64,000 nucleotides of DNA from Rhodospirillaceae bacterium UBA1479 (GTDB lineage Bacteria; Pseudomonadota; Alphaproteobacteria; Rhodospirillales; Casp-alpha2), in assembly GCA_002325375.1 (NCBI GenBank), contig DCRZ01000009.1, forward strand, positions 1 to 64,000, written 5' to 3'. Positions 1 through 9,453 of the stretch are shown here, in pieces. The number at the start of each line of letters is the position of its first letter. Position 1 is the first letter of the stretch. The notes beneath the pieces are model-generated. The model was not told where the DNA came from and searched no databases. It was given only the letters and a program-made list of their open reading frames with translations. The position numbers were made by a program, and so were the translations under genes.

Positions 1-20
1 AAATCCTGCCCCCGCAACCA
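1..20 (+). tRNA. 3' end of initiator tRNA-fMet (cut by window edge)
   Basis: The first 20 bases read as the last part of a tRNA: the end of a TTCAAAT-type T-loop (aaat), the 3' T-stem strand cctgc, a 3' acceptor strand ccccgca, discriminator A and an encoded CCA at 18-20. The string closely matches the 3' end of bacterial initiator tRNA, which ends CCCCGCAACCA; the A at position 16 would give the C1xA72 mismatch typical of tRNA-fMet. The anticodon lies outside the window, so the identity rests on the acceptor end only. A terminator follows directly. Confidence 0.8.
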
Positions 21-29
21 ACAAAAAAC

Positions 30-62
30 GCCCCCTAAACCAATCGGTTAGGGGGCTTTTTG
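30..62 (+). terminator. Rho-independent terminator of the tRNA transcript
   Basis: GCCCCCTAA (30-38) pairs perfectly with TTAGGGGGC (48-56) around a nine-base loop and is followed by a T run at 57-61. A run of A precedes the stem, so it could also stop minus-strand transcripts leaving the AraC gene at 126. Confidence 0.9.
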
Positions 63-125
63 TCGTCCGCCGACCAGGCGCCTGTACGCATAGGGGAAAC
101 CTATGGAAAGAAGGGGGCTTTGTAA

Positions 126-1175
126 TCAGCGGGAGGTGGGAGCGCCGTGATCCGCGCGGGCTTCGGACGGGCTTAATCCGAACTGTCGCTTGAATGCCGT
201 TGAGAAATTGGCCGGATTGGAATACCCCGCGCCATAGGCCGCTTCGGCGACGCTCTTGCCCTCGCGTTCAATGGCGATGCGGGCCTGCTCCAGGCGCAGT
301 TCCCGGCAGAAATCGGCAATGGTGCGGCCATAGGCCGATTTGAAGGCGGTCTGCATCGTCCCGACGCTCATCCCCAGATCCCGGGCCATCCGTTTCAACG
401 GGGGGTTTTCCGTATAACGGGCGCGGATATAGGCGCGCACGGCCTGGGCCTTCGCCTGGGTCTTCGTTGCGGGTGCTGCGCAGGGCAACTCGGACTCAGT
501 GGCGATGAGGCTTTCCAGCGCTTCCCGCAGGATTTCGATGGCGCGGCTTTCGACCGCCATCCGGGCCAATGGTGCCGGCGCGCGGGATGGATTGATGATC
601 TGCTCGGCCAGGGCGACCGCACGCAGGGACGGCCGCCAGGTGGCATAGCCGCGATGGGTCGCGGCAAACTTGGCCAGGTTGCGGTTGGGGAGATCCTTGT
701 CGGCGAGGATGCGGTCGATCCAATCCCAGGGCACGGTGATGATGACCTTGCGCACGCGCGTCCCCTTGCGCGACAGGCGGACCATCTTGGAAACCTGGGT
801 CAGTGACCAGATATGCCCGGTCGGGCCGTCCTGACCCGCACCCGGGCCCAGGCGGACGTCCAACCCGTCGAGCTTGACCACCAGATCCCCTTCGAGCATG
901 ACCGCGACCGTGCAGGCGGGGGACATTTCCCATTCCGCCAGCAGATCATGGGCCTCGACCGTATCCGTGGCATGCACGAACAGGCCGGAATGGCCGCGCA
1001 TGTTATTCATGCGCCCGTGGATCGCCGTGTCCTTGCGCGCAAGAACGGGCGCCGAGATGTGGAAAGTCTCGGCATCGGTATTGATGGCCATTTCCTGCAG
1101 GTCGGCGCTGGTCACCGCAGTGTCCGCCGGGCGGAACCGCCGGGGGCTGACCTCCACGATTGTTCGATCCACCAT
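126..1175 (-). CDS. AraC/PchR-like transcriptional regulator of the iron-uptake locus
   Basis: 349 aa. The last 100 or so residues form the AraC-type double helix-turn-helix DNA-binding domain (MARDLGMSVGTMQTAFKSAYG, then VAEAAYGAGYSNPANFSTAFKRQFG). The N-terminal 230 residues are a ligand-sensing domain of the PchR type, with a conserved HIWSLTQVSK stretch. The gene is divergent from a TonB-dependent receptor and shares a 307-bp intergenic region with it, the usual position of PchR/AlcR-type regulators that activate siderophore receptor genes when the ferric siderophore is present. The siderophore itself cannot be inferred. Confidence 0.85.
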   Translation of the reverse strand: MVDRTIVEVSPRRFRPADTAVTSADLQEMAINTDAETFHISAPVLARKDTAIHGRMNNMRGHSGLFVHATDTVEAHDLLAEWEMSPACTVAVMLEGDLVVKLDGLDVRLGPGAGQDGPTGHIWSLTQVSKMVRLSRKGTRVRKVIITVPWDWIDRILADKDLPNRNLAKFAATHRGYATWRPSLRAVALAEQIINPSRAPAPLARMAVESRAIEILREALESLIATESELPCAAPATKTQAKAQAVRAYIRARYTENPPLKRMARDLGMSVGTMQTAFKSAYGRTIADFCRELRLEQARIAIEREGKSVAEAAYGAGYSNPANFSTAFKRQFGLSPSEARADHGAPTSR

Positions 1176-1252
1176 GGTCTTAAGCTTCAGTTCCCACTAA
1201 TCCCACCCGGGCCGGGCAGCGGCCCAATTTATTGGTGTTGCGCCTACGCATT

Positions 1253-1268
1253 AATAATAATTATTATT
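1253..1268. promoter_or_regulatory. 16-bp AT palindrome between AraC gene and TonB receptor
   Basis: AATAATAATTATTATT is a perfect palindrome about 80 bp upstream of the AraC gene start. It sits in an AT-rich patch of an otherwise GC-rich intergenic region and could be an iron-regulator or AraC operator. The rest of 1176-1482 holds the two divergent promoters and the Fur-like site at 1430; I see no gene there. Confidence 0.4.
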
Positions 1269-1429
1269 CGCAATTAGTAAAGCGCCACCTATTACGGCCC
1301 AAAGTGGTTGCAGTCGCCTATCGCCCGGCCGACATGGCGAAATCCAGGGGGGCGGGCCGAATTGCGATTTTTCACAAAGAAAATGTGTTTTTTGAAACGG
1401 CACGATGATGGCCGCTGTCGCTAAGCAAT

Positions 1430-1448
1430 GATAATGAGAAGCATTCTT
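1430..1448 (+). promoter_or_regulatory. Fur-box-like site upstream of TonB receptor
   Basis: GATAATGAGAAGCATTCTT resembles the classical 19-bp Fur box (hexamers GATAAT, GATAAT, CATTAT), with a perfect first hexamer and mismatches in the second and third. It lies 35 bp before the receptor start, where Fur repression would be expected. Alphaproteobacteria often use Irr or RirA instead of Fur, so the actual regulator is uncertain. Confidence 0.5.
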
Positions 1449-1482
1449 AAATACATGCGGCAACGACCAATCGAGGACCACC

Positions 1483-3495
1483 ATGTCAATCACCCGATCC
1501 CGGGGCGCCCGCCGTCCTGCTTTGCTCTCCGCTCTTTTCTGCGGCACGGCCACCGTGGCCCTGCTGACCCCCGCCGGACCGGCGGCGGCCCAGGACGCGA
1601 CCGTATTGGCGCCCATCTCCGTGACCGCGACGGAGGTCGCACCGGGCGGCTACCAGATCGGCGCGGAGTATCTCGAGCACGCCAACCCCACCACCATCAA
1701 GGACGTGTTCCAGGGCGAGGCCGGGGTCAACGTGGGCGGTGGCGCCGACCTGGCCCGCAAGACCTACGTCAACGGCATCGAGGATTCGAACCTGAACGTG
1801 AAGATCGACGGCGCCCGCCAGGTCGGGACCACCTTCCACCACCTGGGCACGACCATGATCGATCCGAACCTGCTGAAATCCGTGCGGGTCGAGACCGGCG
1901 TCGCGCCGGCGGATGTCGGTCCGGCGACCCTGGGCGGCTCCATCGCCTATGAAACCAAGGATGCCCGCGACATCATCGAGCCGGGCAAGATGCAGAAGGT
2001 GTCGCTGAAGTATCAGCACGACACCAACACCAACCTGCACAGCCCGACCGTGACCTACGCCGCCCAGGCCCAAGGGTTCGAAGGGCTGTTCCACGGATCC
2101 TACGATAACGGAACAAACTATGAGGACGGGCGCGGCAATGAGGTCATCGGAAGCGCCCCCCGCATCAAGAATTTCCTGACGAAAGGTGCCTGGACGAGCA
2201 ATACCGGGCATCGCATCGAATTCAACAGCTCCTATCTCCAGGACGAAGCCGTCCGCCCCAACCGGGTCAACTTCGCCGAACTGTCCAACGGCTCCGTGCC
2301 GGTTCCGCAGTCCTATCAGCGCCGGTCCCTGGGCGTAACCTACAAGGACGAGGCGCCCAGCGAATGGGTCAACCCTGAGGTCGTCCTCAGCTTCAACGAA
2401 ATCCGTTATTCAGTAGAAAACCTGGCGCTTGCAGGAAATCACGACCTCAAATCGAAAACCACCAGCTACAGCGGAAAGCTGGCGAACACCTTCGCCACTG
2501 GCCTGGGGCTCGCCAATACCGGCAACGTCACGGCCGGTGTGGATTTCTACCGCGACGAAGGGCAGAACGTGTTCGGCACTCATCCGTTCGGCTCCGGACG
2601 TCAAGGGATCTACACCGAACGTTCGCTCAACGTCGGCGCGTTCGTTCAGACACGTCTGAACTGGACGGAAAAGTTCCGCACCTCGGTCGGCGCCCGTTAT
2701 GACCGGCAGGACCTGCATGGGATGGACGGCACCAAGCACGATTTCCAGGGCGCCAGCGGAAACGTCAACGCGGAATATGATGTCGTAAAGGGACTGACAG
2801 GCTACGTCGGCGGCGGCACCAGCTTCGGCGGCGTGCCGCTTGGCGAATCGCTGATCTACAACTTCACGTCCGTCTGGAACTACACCGACCTGGACCCGTC
2901 CCGGTCATTCAGCGGGAAATTCGGCTTCAAGGGTGAGCAAGGCCCGTTTTCCGGCGACGCGCATGTTTTCTACACCCGCGTCCTGAACGCGCATCAACGC
3001 GGCGATAACGACCGTCAGTCGAACAACAACCTGACGACCAAGGGCCTTAACCTCTCGGGCAAGTACACCTACGGGGACGGCTTCGTCCGCGCCACCTATT
3101 CCTATCAGAACCTGCGCGCCAACGGCCAAGTCCTGGAAACCGGTTCCGCCAGCTATCACGGCTTCAACATGGGTTCGACCATGACCTTCGACGCCGCCCA
3201 TAGCTTCCCGTCCTGGGGCCTTCGCATCGGCACGTCCAACGAACTCGCGTTCCATCAGGACGATGACCCGGCCTTCTACAAGAACTTTTACGTAACGACC
3301 AATATCTACGCCCAATGGGAGCCCGAGGCGATCGGCGACATGAATATCGAGGGCCTGACCCTGCGCCTGGACGTGAAGAACCTGTTCGACCGCAGTTATG
3401 TGGATCGCGCCACGTCGGGCACCGACAGCAACAGCGCCACGGCCTACAACGAACCCGGGAGGACGTTCCTGCTGACGGCAAAAATGGATTTCTGA
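1483..3495 (+). CDS. TonB-dependent outer-membrane receptor (siderophore type)
   Basis: 670 aa outer-membrane beta-barrel receptor. A Sec signal peptide (about residues 1-37, ending AAAQD) is followed by a TonB box-like ISVTATE, a plug domain at roughly 45-170 and a 22-strand barrel ending in the C-terminal aromatic residue expected for barrel assembly (KMDF). It has no N-terminal STN signalling domain, unlike the two receptors later in the window, so it is not wired to a sigma/anti-sigma pair. The binding protein and ABC importer genes follow on the same strand. The substrate is most likely a ferric siderophore from context; haem or another chelate cannot be excluded. Confidence 0.88.
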   Translation: MSITRSRGARRPALLSALFCGTATVALLTPAGPAAAQDATVLAPISVTATEVAPGGYQIGAEYLEHANPTTIKDVFQGEAGVNVGGGADLARKTYVNGIEDSNLNVKIDGARQVGTTFHHLGTTMIDPNLLKSVRVETGVAPADVGPATLGGSIAYETKDARDIIEPGKMQKVSLKYQHDTNTNLHSPTVTYAAQAQGFEGLFHGSYDNGTNYEDGRGNEVIGSAPRIKNFLTKGAWTSNTGHRIEFNSSYLQDEAVRPNRVNFAELSNGSVPVPQSYQRRSLGVTYKDEAPSEWVNPEVVLSFNEIRYSVENLALAGNHDLKSKTTSYSGKLANTFATGLGLANTGNVTAGVDFYRDEGQNVFGTHPFGSGRQGIYTERSLNVGAFVQTRLNWTEKFRTSVGARYDRQDLHGMDGTKHDFQGASGNVNAEYDVVKGLTGYVGGGTSFGGVPLGESLIYNFTSVWNYTDLDPSRSFSGKFGFKGEQGPFSGDAHVFYTRVLNAHQRGDNDRQSNNNLTTKGLNLSGKYTYGDGFVRATYSYQNLRANGQVLETGSASYHGFNMGSTMTFDAAHSFPSWGLRIGTSNELAFHQDDDPAFYKNFYVTTNIYAQWEPEAIGDMNIEGLTLRLDVKNLFDRSYVDRATSGTDSNSATAYNEPGRTFLLTAKMDF

Positions 3496-3622
3496 CCTTA
3501 CCCAAACGTACCTGTTTACTGCGCGGCGGGCCCGCCCCCAGACGATCTTCGCATCGCCGGGGGCGGCGCCCGTTCCGCGCGTTCGGGCGTTGGGCCTAAT
3601 GCGGAGACAAAGGACGAGGATC

Positions 3623-4810
3623 ATGAACACGAAAGTTGAACGAATGAACGGCAAGACGACGCGGCGGGCGCTTCTGGCATCCGTCCTGGTTCTCGCGGCG
3701 GGACTGCTGGCACCGCCCGCGGCCGCCGAAACCGTCCGCGTAACCGACCTTGCCGGACGCACGGTCGAGGTGCGCGTGCCGGTCAAGACCATGATCCTGG
3801 GCGAAGGCCGGTTTGTGCCGACCTTGGCCATTCTCGACCCCAGCGATCCGTCCGACCGCATCGTCGGCATGATGGGTGATTTCGAACGCTTCGATCCCGC
3901 CGGATACGCCCAGTACGTGAAGGCCTTTCCCCGGATCAAAGGTATTCCCCAGATCGGTCACGGCAGTGCTGAATCCTTTTCCCTGGAAAAATCCATCAGC
4001 GTGAAGCCGGACGTCGCCATCTTCGGATTGGGGTCGGGCCATGGTCCGGGCGCGCGGCACAAGGCGATCCTCGACCGTCTGGCCGCCGCCGGGGTGCCTG
4101 TGGTCGTCGTCGATTTCCGAATGGAACCCCTGGTCAACACGCCGAAAAGCATTGCGCTTCTGGGCAGGCTCCTGGGCCGCGACGCCGAGGCCAAGGCGTT
4201 CAACGATTTCTATGCGGCCCAATTGAAACGGGTCGCGGACGGTCTCAAGGGCGTTACCGATAAACCCAAAGTGTTCATCGAAATCCATGTCGGCGGGCGC
4301 GACGACTGCTGCGCCACCATGAGCCAAGGCATGATGGGCCGCTTCATCGACTGGGCCGGCGGCGACAATATCGCCAAGGGAAAAATTCCGGGCGCCCATG
4401 GGCTGCTCAGCCTGGAATACCTGCTGGTCAGCCAGCCGGATATCTACATGGGCACCGCCATCGGGGGCGCCGGCGTCACATATCCCAAGCCCGGGCGCAT
4501 CGTGCTGGGCCCGGGTGCCGGTGAGGACTTGGCGCGCAGATCGTTGGCGTTGGCCACCGCGCGCCGGGGTATCAGCGATCTGACCGCCGTCAAAACGGGC
4601 CGCGCCCATGCCATTTGGCACAATTTCTACAACACGCCTTTGAACGTGGCCGCGGTGCAGGCCATGGCGAAATGGATCCACCCCGATCGCTTCACGGACC
4701 TGAACCCGCATAAGACCCTGGCGACCCTGTTCGAGAAATTCCAGCCGGTGCCGCTGGACGGCGCTTATTGGGTGTCCCTGGGGGCCGGGGCCGAGGCGGC
4801 ATCGAAATGA
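3623..4810 (+). CDS. Periplasmic iron-siderophore binding protein (FecB/BtuF-like)
   Basis: 395 aa from this start, chosen because aaaggacgagga gives a ribosome site just upstream; an in-frame ATG at 3599 would only add residues before the signal peptide. Residues 10-35 are a Sec signal (RRALLASVLVLAAG, cleavage near AAAE). The mature part begins TVRVTDLAGRTVEVRVPV, the standard opening of type III (cobalamin/siderophore) solute-binding proteins, and has the two-lobe layout with a central long helix. It would pass the chelate from the receptor to the permease encoded next, whose ATG overlaps this stop codon. Confidence 0.85.
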   Translation: MNTKVERMNGKTTRRALLASVLVLAAGLLAPPAAAETVRVTDLAGRTVEVRVPVKTMILGEGRFVPTLAILDPSDPSDRIVGMMGDFERFDPAGYAQYVKAFPRIKGIPQIGHGSAESFSLEKSISVKPDVAIFGLGSGHGPGARHKAILDRLAAAGVPVVVVDFRMEPLVNTPKSIALLGRLLGRDAEAKAFNDFYAAQLKRVADGLKGVTDKPKVFIEIHVGGRDDCCATMSQGMMGRFIDWAGGDNIAKGKIPGAHGLLSLEYLLVSQPDIYMGTAIGGAGVTYPKPGRIVLGPGAGEDLARRSLALATARRGISDLTAVKTGRAHAIWHNFYNTPLNVAAVQAMAKWIHPDRFTDLNPHKTLATLFEKFQPVPLDGAYWVSLGAGAEAASK

Positions 4811-5877
4811 GCGGGGCCGACAACCTGGCGGATACGGGCGCGCCGCTGGCCACCGGCTACCGCCGTTTCGTCACGCGGCGCATGGTTTGGCTCTGCGCGC
4901 TGGCGGCGGCCCTTTGCCTGACCACCGTGGTCAACGTGATGACGGGCCCGGCGGGGTTCAGTCTGGGCCAGGTCATTGACGGGCTGCTGCACCCGGACGC
5001 GTTGGAGCCGGGGGCCTATGTCATCCTGTGGGAAGTGCGTCTGCCCTTCGCCCTGATGGCGATCGTCGTCGGCGCCTGCCTGGGCCTGGCCGGGGCTGAG
5101 ATGCAGACCGTCCTGAACAATCCGCTCGCCAGCCCGCAGACCCTTGGCGTGATGTATGCGGCCACCCTGGGCGCGTCGCTCGCCATTGTGTTCAACCTGG
5201 CCGCCCCCTTGGGCCTGCCGGAAACCTATGTGGTGCCCGTGTTCGCCTTTGCCGGCGCGATTGCCTCTGCCGCCGTGATCCTGCTGCTGTCCCGGGTTTA
5301 TGGTGCGACCGTCGACACGGTGATCCTGTTCGGCATCGCCCTGGTGTTCGCCCTGCAGGCGCTGATCCAGTTGATCCAGTTCGTCGCCGATAGCGACAGC
5401 CTGCAGCAGATCGTGTTCTGGACCATGGGCAGCCTGACCCGCGCGACCTGGGAAAAGGTTGCCATCGTCGGCGCCGTGTTCGCGCTCTGCCTGCCCGCCT
5501 CGATCCGCCAGGTCTGGGCCATGACGGCGCTGCGCGGGGGCGAGGATTATGCCCGCAGCTACGGCGTCGCCGTGGACCGGCTGCGCCTGACCGTGTTGCT
5601 GCGGGTCAGCGCCATGACCGCGGTCGCCGTCGCCTTCACCGGGGTGATCGGTTTCGTCGGCCTGGTCGGCCCGCATATCGCGCGCCTGGCCCTGGGCGAG
5701 GATCACCGCTTTTTCCTGCCGGGCAGCGCCCTGGCCGGCGCGGTGATCCTGTCGGGTGCCTCGCTGATCGGGAAATCCCTGGTCCCCGGCGTGCTGATCC
5801 CCGACGGCATCGTCACGGCGCTGATCGGTATTCCGCTGTTCCTGGCGCTGTTGATTTCACAGAAACGGCGGGGCTGA
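4807..5877 (+). CDS. FecCD-family ABC permease
   Basis: 356 aa from the ATG that overlaps the upstream stop (ATGA); a TTG at 4768 is an unlikely earlier start. It has about nine or ten hydrophobic segments and the FecCD hallmarks: LRLPFALMAI-like start of the core, GAEMQTVLNNPLASPQTLG near residue 85, and GFVGLVGPHIARL near 270, which contacts the ATPase. It forms the inner-membrane channel with the ATPase encoded 2 bp downstream. A single permease gene implies a homodimer, as in BtuC. Confidence 0.9.
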   Translation: MSGADNLADTGAPLATGYRRFVTRRMVWLCALAAALCLTTVVNVMTGPAGFSLGQVIDGLLHPDALEPGAYVILWEVRLPFALMAIVVGACLGLAGAEMQTVLNNPLASPQTLGVMYAATLGASLAIVFNLAAPLGLPETYVVPVFAFAGAIASAAVILLLSRVYGATVDTVILFGIALVFALQALIQLIQFVADSDSLQQIVFWTMGSLTRATWEKVAIVGAVFALCLPASIRQVWAMTALRGGEDYARSYGVAVDRLRLTVLLRVSAMTAVAVAFTGVIGFVGLVGPHIARLALGEDHRFFLPGSALAGAVILSGASLIGKSLVPGVLIPDGIVTALIGIPLFLALLISQKRRG

Positions 5878-5879
5878 CC

Positions 5880-6677
5880 ATGACTTCCCTCAAGATCGAA
5901 ACCATCAACGTCGGCTATCCGGGGAAACCGGTCCTGACCGGGGTCAGCCTGCCGGAAATTCCGCCGGGATCGCTGGTCGGTGTGTTGGGCCCCAACGGGG
6001 TCGGCAAGTCGACCCTGCTGCGCGCCTTGGCGGGGTTGGGGCCGTATACGGGAACGGCGCTGCTGAATGGCGAGAACCTTAACGGCATGAGCCATTTCCG
6101 CCGCGCCCAACGTGTCGGCTATCTGCCGCAGGCGCTGCCGCAGGAAACCAGCCTGGTCGCCTACGAGGCCGTGCTCAGCGCCTGTCGCGCGGTGCGCCCG
6201 GACCTAGCCAAGACCCGGATCGACGCGGCGGTGGAGCGCGTGTTCGACATGTTGGACATCCGCCCGCTGGCCTTCCAGGCGCTCAACAAGATGTCGGGCG
6301 GTCAGCGTCAGATGGTCGGCTTGGCCCAGGTCATCGTGCGCCGGCCGTCGGTGATGCTGCTGGATGAGCCGACCAGCGCCCTGGACCTGCGCTGGCAGCT
6401 GACGGTGCTGGATACCGTGCGCATGATCCTGGGGCGTCACGAAGGCCTGTGCCTGATGGCGCTGCACGATATCAACCTGGCGATCCGCCATTGCGATTTC
6501 ATCGCCCTGTTCGGGGATGGCCGTCTGCTCGCTTTCGGCCCGCCGGCCGAGGCCGTGACCAGTGACATTTTGTCCCAGGCCTATGGAATCGCGGGCCGGG
6601 TCGAGACCTGCTCCCGCGGGCTGCCCTTCGTCGTCACCGAACCCACGCAACCGATCTTCCCCCCAACCGGCCAATAG
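5880..6677 (+). CDS. ABC transporter ATPase, iron-siderophore (FecE/FepC-like)
   Basis: 265 aa. Walker A GPNGVGKST (about residue 40), signature MSGGQRQ (about 138), Walker B VMLLDEPTSALD (about 157) and the H-loop ALHDINLA are all present. It starts 2 bp after the permease stop and is surely co-translated. It energises uptake through the FecCD-type permease. Confidence 0.92.
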   Translation: MTSLKIETINVGYPGKPVLTGVSLPEIPPGSLVGVLGPNGVGKSTLLRALAGLGPYTGTALLNGENLNGMSHFRRAQRVGYLPQALPQETSLVAYEAVLSACRAVRPDLAKTRIDAAVERVFDMLDIRPLAFQALNKMSGGQRQMVGLAQVIVRRPSVMLLDEPTSALDLRWQLTVLDTVRMILGRHEGLCLMALHDINLAIRHCDFIALFGDGRLLAFGPPAEAVTSDILSQAYGIAGRVETCSRGLPFVVTEPTQPIFPPTGQ

Positions 6678-6687
6678 GAGATCCGCC

Positions 6688-7020
6688 ATGCCGACCTGTT
6701 TCGCCGCCGTCGAAACGGAAAACGCCAGCAAGTACCTCATGCAGTTGTGCAAGCACTTCGCCCATAAGGTCGATGTCGACTACGACAGCGCGCAGGCCCG
6801 GGTCGAATTCCCGCCGGGCCGCTGTATGATGACCGCCGAGGGCTCTACCCTGTCGTTCTATTGCCGGTCGGGCGAAGACCGGGGCATCGCCGTCATGCAG
6901 CACATCCTGTCGGACCATCTGACGCGCTTCGCCTGGCGCGAGGACATCACCTTCGATTGGCGGGAACAGTTTCCGGAGCCCGTTCCCGATGTCGTGCGCC
7001 TGGGCTTCGACGCCGGCTGA
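6688..7020 (+). CDS. DUF2218-family small protein
   Basis: 110 aa, start set by aataggaga 6 bases upstream. It contains a conserved central MTAEGSTLSFYCRSGE segment and a C-terminal FAWREDITFDWRE. It has no signal peptide or membrane segment and should be cytoplasmic. DUF2218 members are often encoded beside siderophore importers; one possibility is a role in handling the imported chelate, but no activity is established. It belongs to the receptor-importer operon (10-bp gap). Confidence 0.75.
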   Translation: MPTCFAAVETENASKYLMQLCKHFAHKVDVDYDSAQARVEFPPGRCMMTAEGSTLSFYCRSGEDRGIAVMQHILSDHLTRFAWREDITFDWREQFPEPVPDVVRLGFDAG

Positions 7021-7032
7021 CGGACCCCTGGC

Positions 7033-7962
7033 ATGAACGAAGCGCGACACATGACCCTGCCCGGACCCGGCCATTGGACGGCGGCGGGGCTGGTCGCGCT
7101 GGCCATTCATCTGGGTGTTCTGGCGGCGGTTCTGTCGGCGCCGCCGGACGGTGCCAAGGCGCCCGGCCTGGGCGGGATCGATATTGCCCTGACCTTGACC
7201 GCGGCCCGCGCGGGTGCCGAAGACGACGCGCGACAACAGCAGGCGCAAACGCCGCAGAATGCCCCGTCACGGGAGGTGTCCCCAGTGGATGCCGTTCCCT
7301 CTGCCCCCACCGAAGCCCAGGCCGTGCCGCCGGAACCCGTGGCGGCCGTCTCCCAGCCGATCGCTGAACTGGCGCCGCCGGTCACGGCCGAGGTGGCGGT
7401 CGCTGTGGAGCCGAAAAAAAGTATACCCGTTCCCCCAGCCAAGCCGGTGCCGGTCAAATCCGCGTGGCCGGATAAAGTGACCGCGAAAACCCCGCCCAAG
7501 GCTGTCGCGGCCGCACCGACCAAACAAGCCCGGCCGGTCGTTCCCGCGGACCGGGCGCAGCAAGCGTCGCGGGCAACCTCGGCCAGCCAAGGGCGCCAAG
7601 ACGACAGCCGCAAGGGCCAGTCGGCGGACGAACGGAATGCGCTGGGCGGCGGGCCCGTCGGCACGCCGGCGCCGGACTACATCAATGTTCTGCGCTACTG
7701 GTTGGAACGTAATAAGACCTATCCCAAGGACGCGCGGCGTCTGCGTCAACAGGGTGTCGTGCATCTGTACTTTCGGGTGACACGCAATGGCCGGGTGCTG
7801 GCCTTCGACATCCGAAAAAGTTCAGGCCACATGCTCTTGGATGGAGAGGCGGAGGAAATGCTCAAACGGGCCCAGCCCCTGCCCAAATTCCCCGATGACA
7901 TGCCGGGCGGGTATCTGGATGTGGTTGTCCCCGTGCTGTTCTCTCTGCGCGGGAACAGTTAG
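7033..7962 (+). CDS. tonB: TonB-family energy transducer
   Basis: 309 aa. An N-terminal membrane anchor (about residues 18-36, LVALAIHLGVLAAVL, with the conserved histidine in the helix) is followed by a long Pro/Ala/Lys-rich periplasmic spacer with VPPAKPVPVK and a C-terminal TonB domain (about 215-309) containing TYPKDARRLRQQGVVHLYFRV. It couples the proton gradient to the receptor at 1483. No exbB or exbD is nearby, so it must use ExbBD from elsewhere. An alternative start at 7051 would remove six residues. Confidence 0.88.
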   Translation: MNEARHMTLPGPGHWTAAGLVALAIHLGVLAAVLSAPPDGAKAPGLGGIDIALTLTAARAGAEDDARQQQAQTPQNAPSREVSPVDAVPSAPTEAQAVPPEPVAAVSQPIAELAPPVTAEVAVAVEPKKSIPVPPAKPVPVKSAWPDKVTAKTPPKAVAAAPTKQARPVVPADRAQQASRATSASQGRQDDSRKGQSADERNALGGGPVGTPAPDYINVLRYWLERNKTYPKDARRLRQQGVVHLYFRVTRNGRVLAFDIRKSSGHMLLDGEAEEMLKRAQPLPKFPDDMPGGYLDVVVPVLFSLRGNS

Positions 7963-8088
7963 GCAAGAGTACGGACGCTGAAACACCTGTGACCGTCGGG
8001 TTAGATGAAACCCAACCACAAGGGGGCGCTCGGCGCATTGGAACGTGGGGCGTCGCCACGGGTTTGACAGGATGCCGGTTTGGGGTGC

Positions 8089-9420
8089 TCAGGTCTTGGG
8101 TGGCCGGTGGTCGGCCTTGATCACGACTTCCCGTTGCGGGAAGGGGATCACGATGCCGTTTTCCTGCAGCGCCTGATAGATCATGAACAGCAGGTCCCCA
8201 CCGACCCGATTTTTGCCGTCGTCGATCCCTTCCATCCAAAACTCAACCAGGATCTCGATGCCGTTGGCGTTGAAGGCCTGAACTTCGGCATCGGGGCGTT
8301 CCTCGAAGGGCACGCTCTCGCCGCTCAGGACCTTGGGGTGCGAGGCTACGACCTCCCGCAAAAGTCCGAACAGCTTTTCAAGGTCGGTGCCGTAGGCGAC
8401 TTCGAAGACGATTGGGTAGCGCTGCTTCTTGTGATTGTGGGTCCAGTTGACGAAGGCGGTCGTGATGAACCGCTCGTTCGGCACCATGATGTCCTTGCCG
8501 TCATAGGTTTCGAGCGTCGCCGAGCGCATGGTCAGTTCCCTGAGCACGCCGGCGCGGCCGTCCTCCAGTTCGATGTAATCGCCGATCGCGATCGAGCGGT
8601 CGAGGAGAATGATAATTCCCGAAATGAAGTTGGAAGCGATCTGCTGTAGGCCGAAGCCGAGGCCGACACCGATGGCGCCGCCGAACACCACCAGGGCCGT
8701 CAGGTCGATGCCCGCGATCTGCAGAATCATCAGGGTGATGAGAACGAACAGCCCGATCTGGAAGGTCTTTAACACCAATTCCTTCGTGGTGTCCGTGAGT
8801 GTTTCGCGGCGGCGGATGAAGTCGACGCCGCGTTGATTTGACAGGCGCCCGAGCCAAAACAAGACGCTGCCGAAGAGAACCGTGCGCGCCAGGGCGTAGA
8901 CGGTGAAATGGATGTTGCCGAGGTTGAAGTCGATGCCCTCGAGAATGGTGATCAGCGCATCCAGCAGGCCGACCGCGTAGAGCAGAATAAGCGGCGACAG
9001 AACGAACAGGGCAAAGTGGCGCACCGTCGGGCTGCTGGTGATGCGCGTGGCGGCGATATAGACGATGGAGAGAAAGTTCAGGCCCTGGACGAACTGGACA
9101 AGCCACTTGGCCTCGAAGAACTCCCTGGAAATCTCGGCGGCGATGCCGAGCAGGATTGCATTGGTGACGGGAAATATCAGATCGCGGAGATGATATGACG
9201 CCGTGCTGACGCGGGAGGTGATCTTCTGGGCCTTGCCTGCCGCGTCCGGGGTGTCGCCGCCGGCACTCCGTTCGATCCGGGCCCGGAGAAACCTCGACAG
9301 CCCCCATGAACATAGCGCCGTGATTCCGACAGCGAGAAGTTGGAGATAAAAATCCGAACTTTCGAGCGTGGAAACCACAAAGTCAGAAAAGGAAGAAAGG
9401 AAATTTTCCAAAAGCGTCAT
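8089..9420 (-). CDS. MscS-family mechanosensitive channel
   Basis: 443 aa. The N-terminal half has about five hydrophobic segments; the pore-lining helix and start of the beta domain are clear: FGGAIGVGLGFGLQQIASNFISGIIILLDR followed by IAIGDYIELEDGRAGVL. The C-terminal half is the cytoplasmic MscS alpha/beta domain, with the INTNNxxI-like region replaced by VPNERFITTAFVNWTH. It is likely an inner-membrane channel for osmotic downshock. It is convergent with tonB and unrelated to it by content. Confidence 0.88.
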   Translation of the reverse strand: MTLLENFLSSFSDFVVSTLESSDFYLQLLAVGITALCSWGLSRFLRARIERSAGGDTPDAAGKAQKITSRVSTASYHLRDLIFPVTNAILLGIAAEISREFFEAKWLVQFVQGLNFLSIVYIAATRITSSPTVRHFALFVLSPLILLYAVGLLDALITILEGIDFNLGNIHFTVYALARTVLFGSVLFWLGRLSNQRGVDFIRRRETLTDTTKELVLKTFQIGLFVLITLMILQIAGIDLTALVVFGGAIGVGLGFGLQQIASNFISGIIILLDRSIAIGDYIELEDGRAGVLRELTMRSATLETYDGKDIMVPNERFITTAFVNWTHNHKKQRYPIVFEVAYGTDLEKLFGLLREVVASHPKVLSGESVPFEERPDAEVQAFNANGIEILVEFWMEGIDDGKNRVGGDLLFMIYQALQENGIVIPFPQREVVIKADHRPPKT

Positions 9421-9453
9421 CCTGTCTGGCGGAACGAAACGTCCGGGGGAGGG

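Noticed and set aside
7998..8013. GGGTT-AACCC hairpin after tonB as a terminator
   Set aside because: Short stem without a T run; the tonB terminator remains unidentified.
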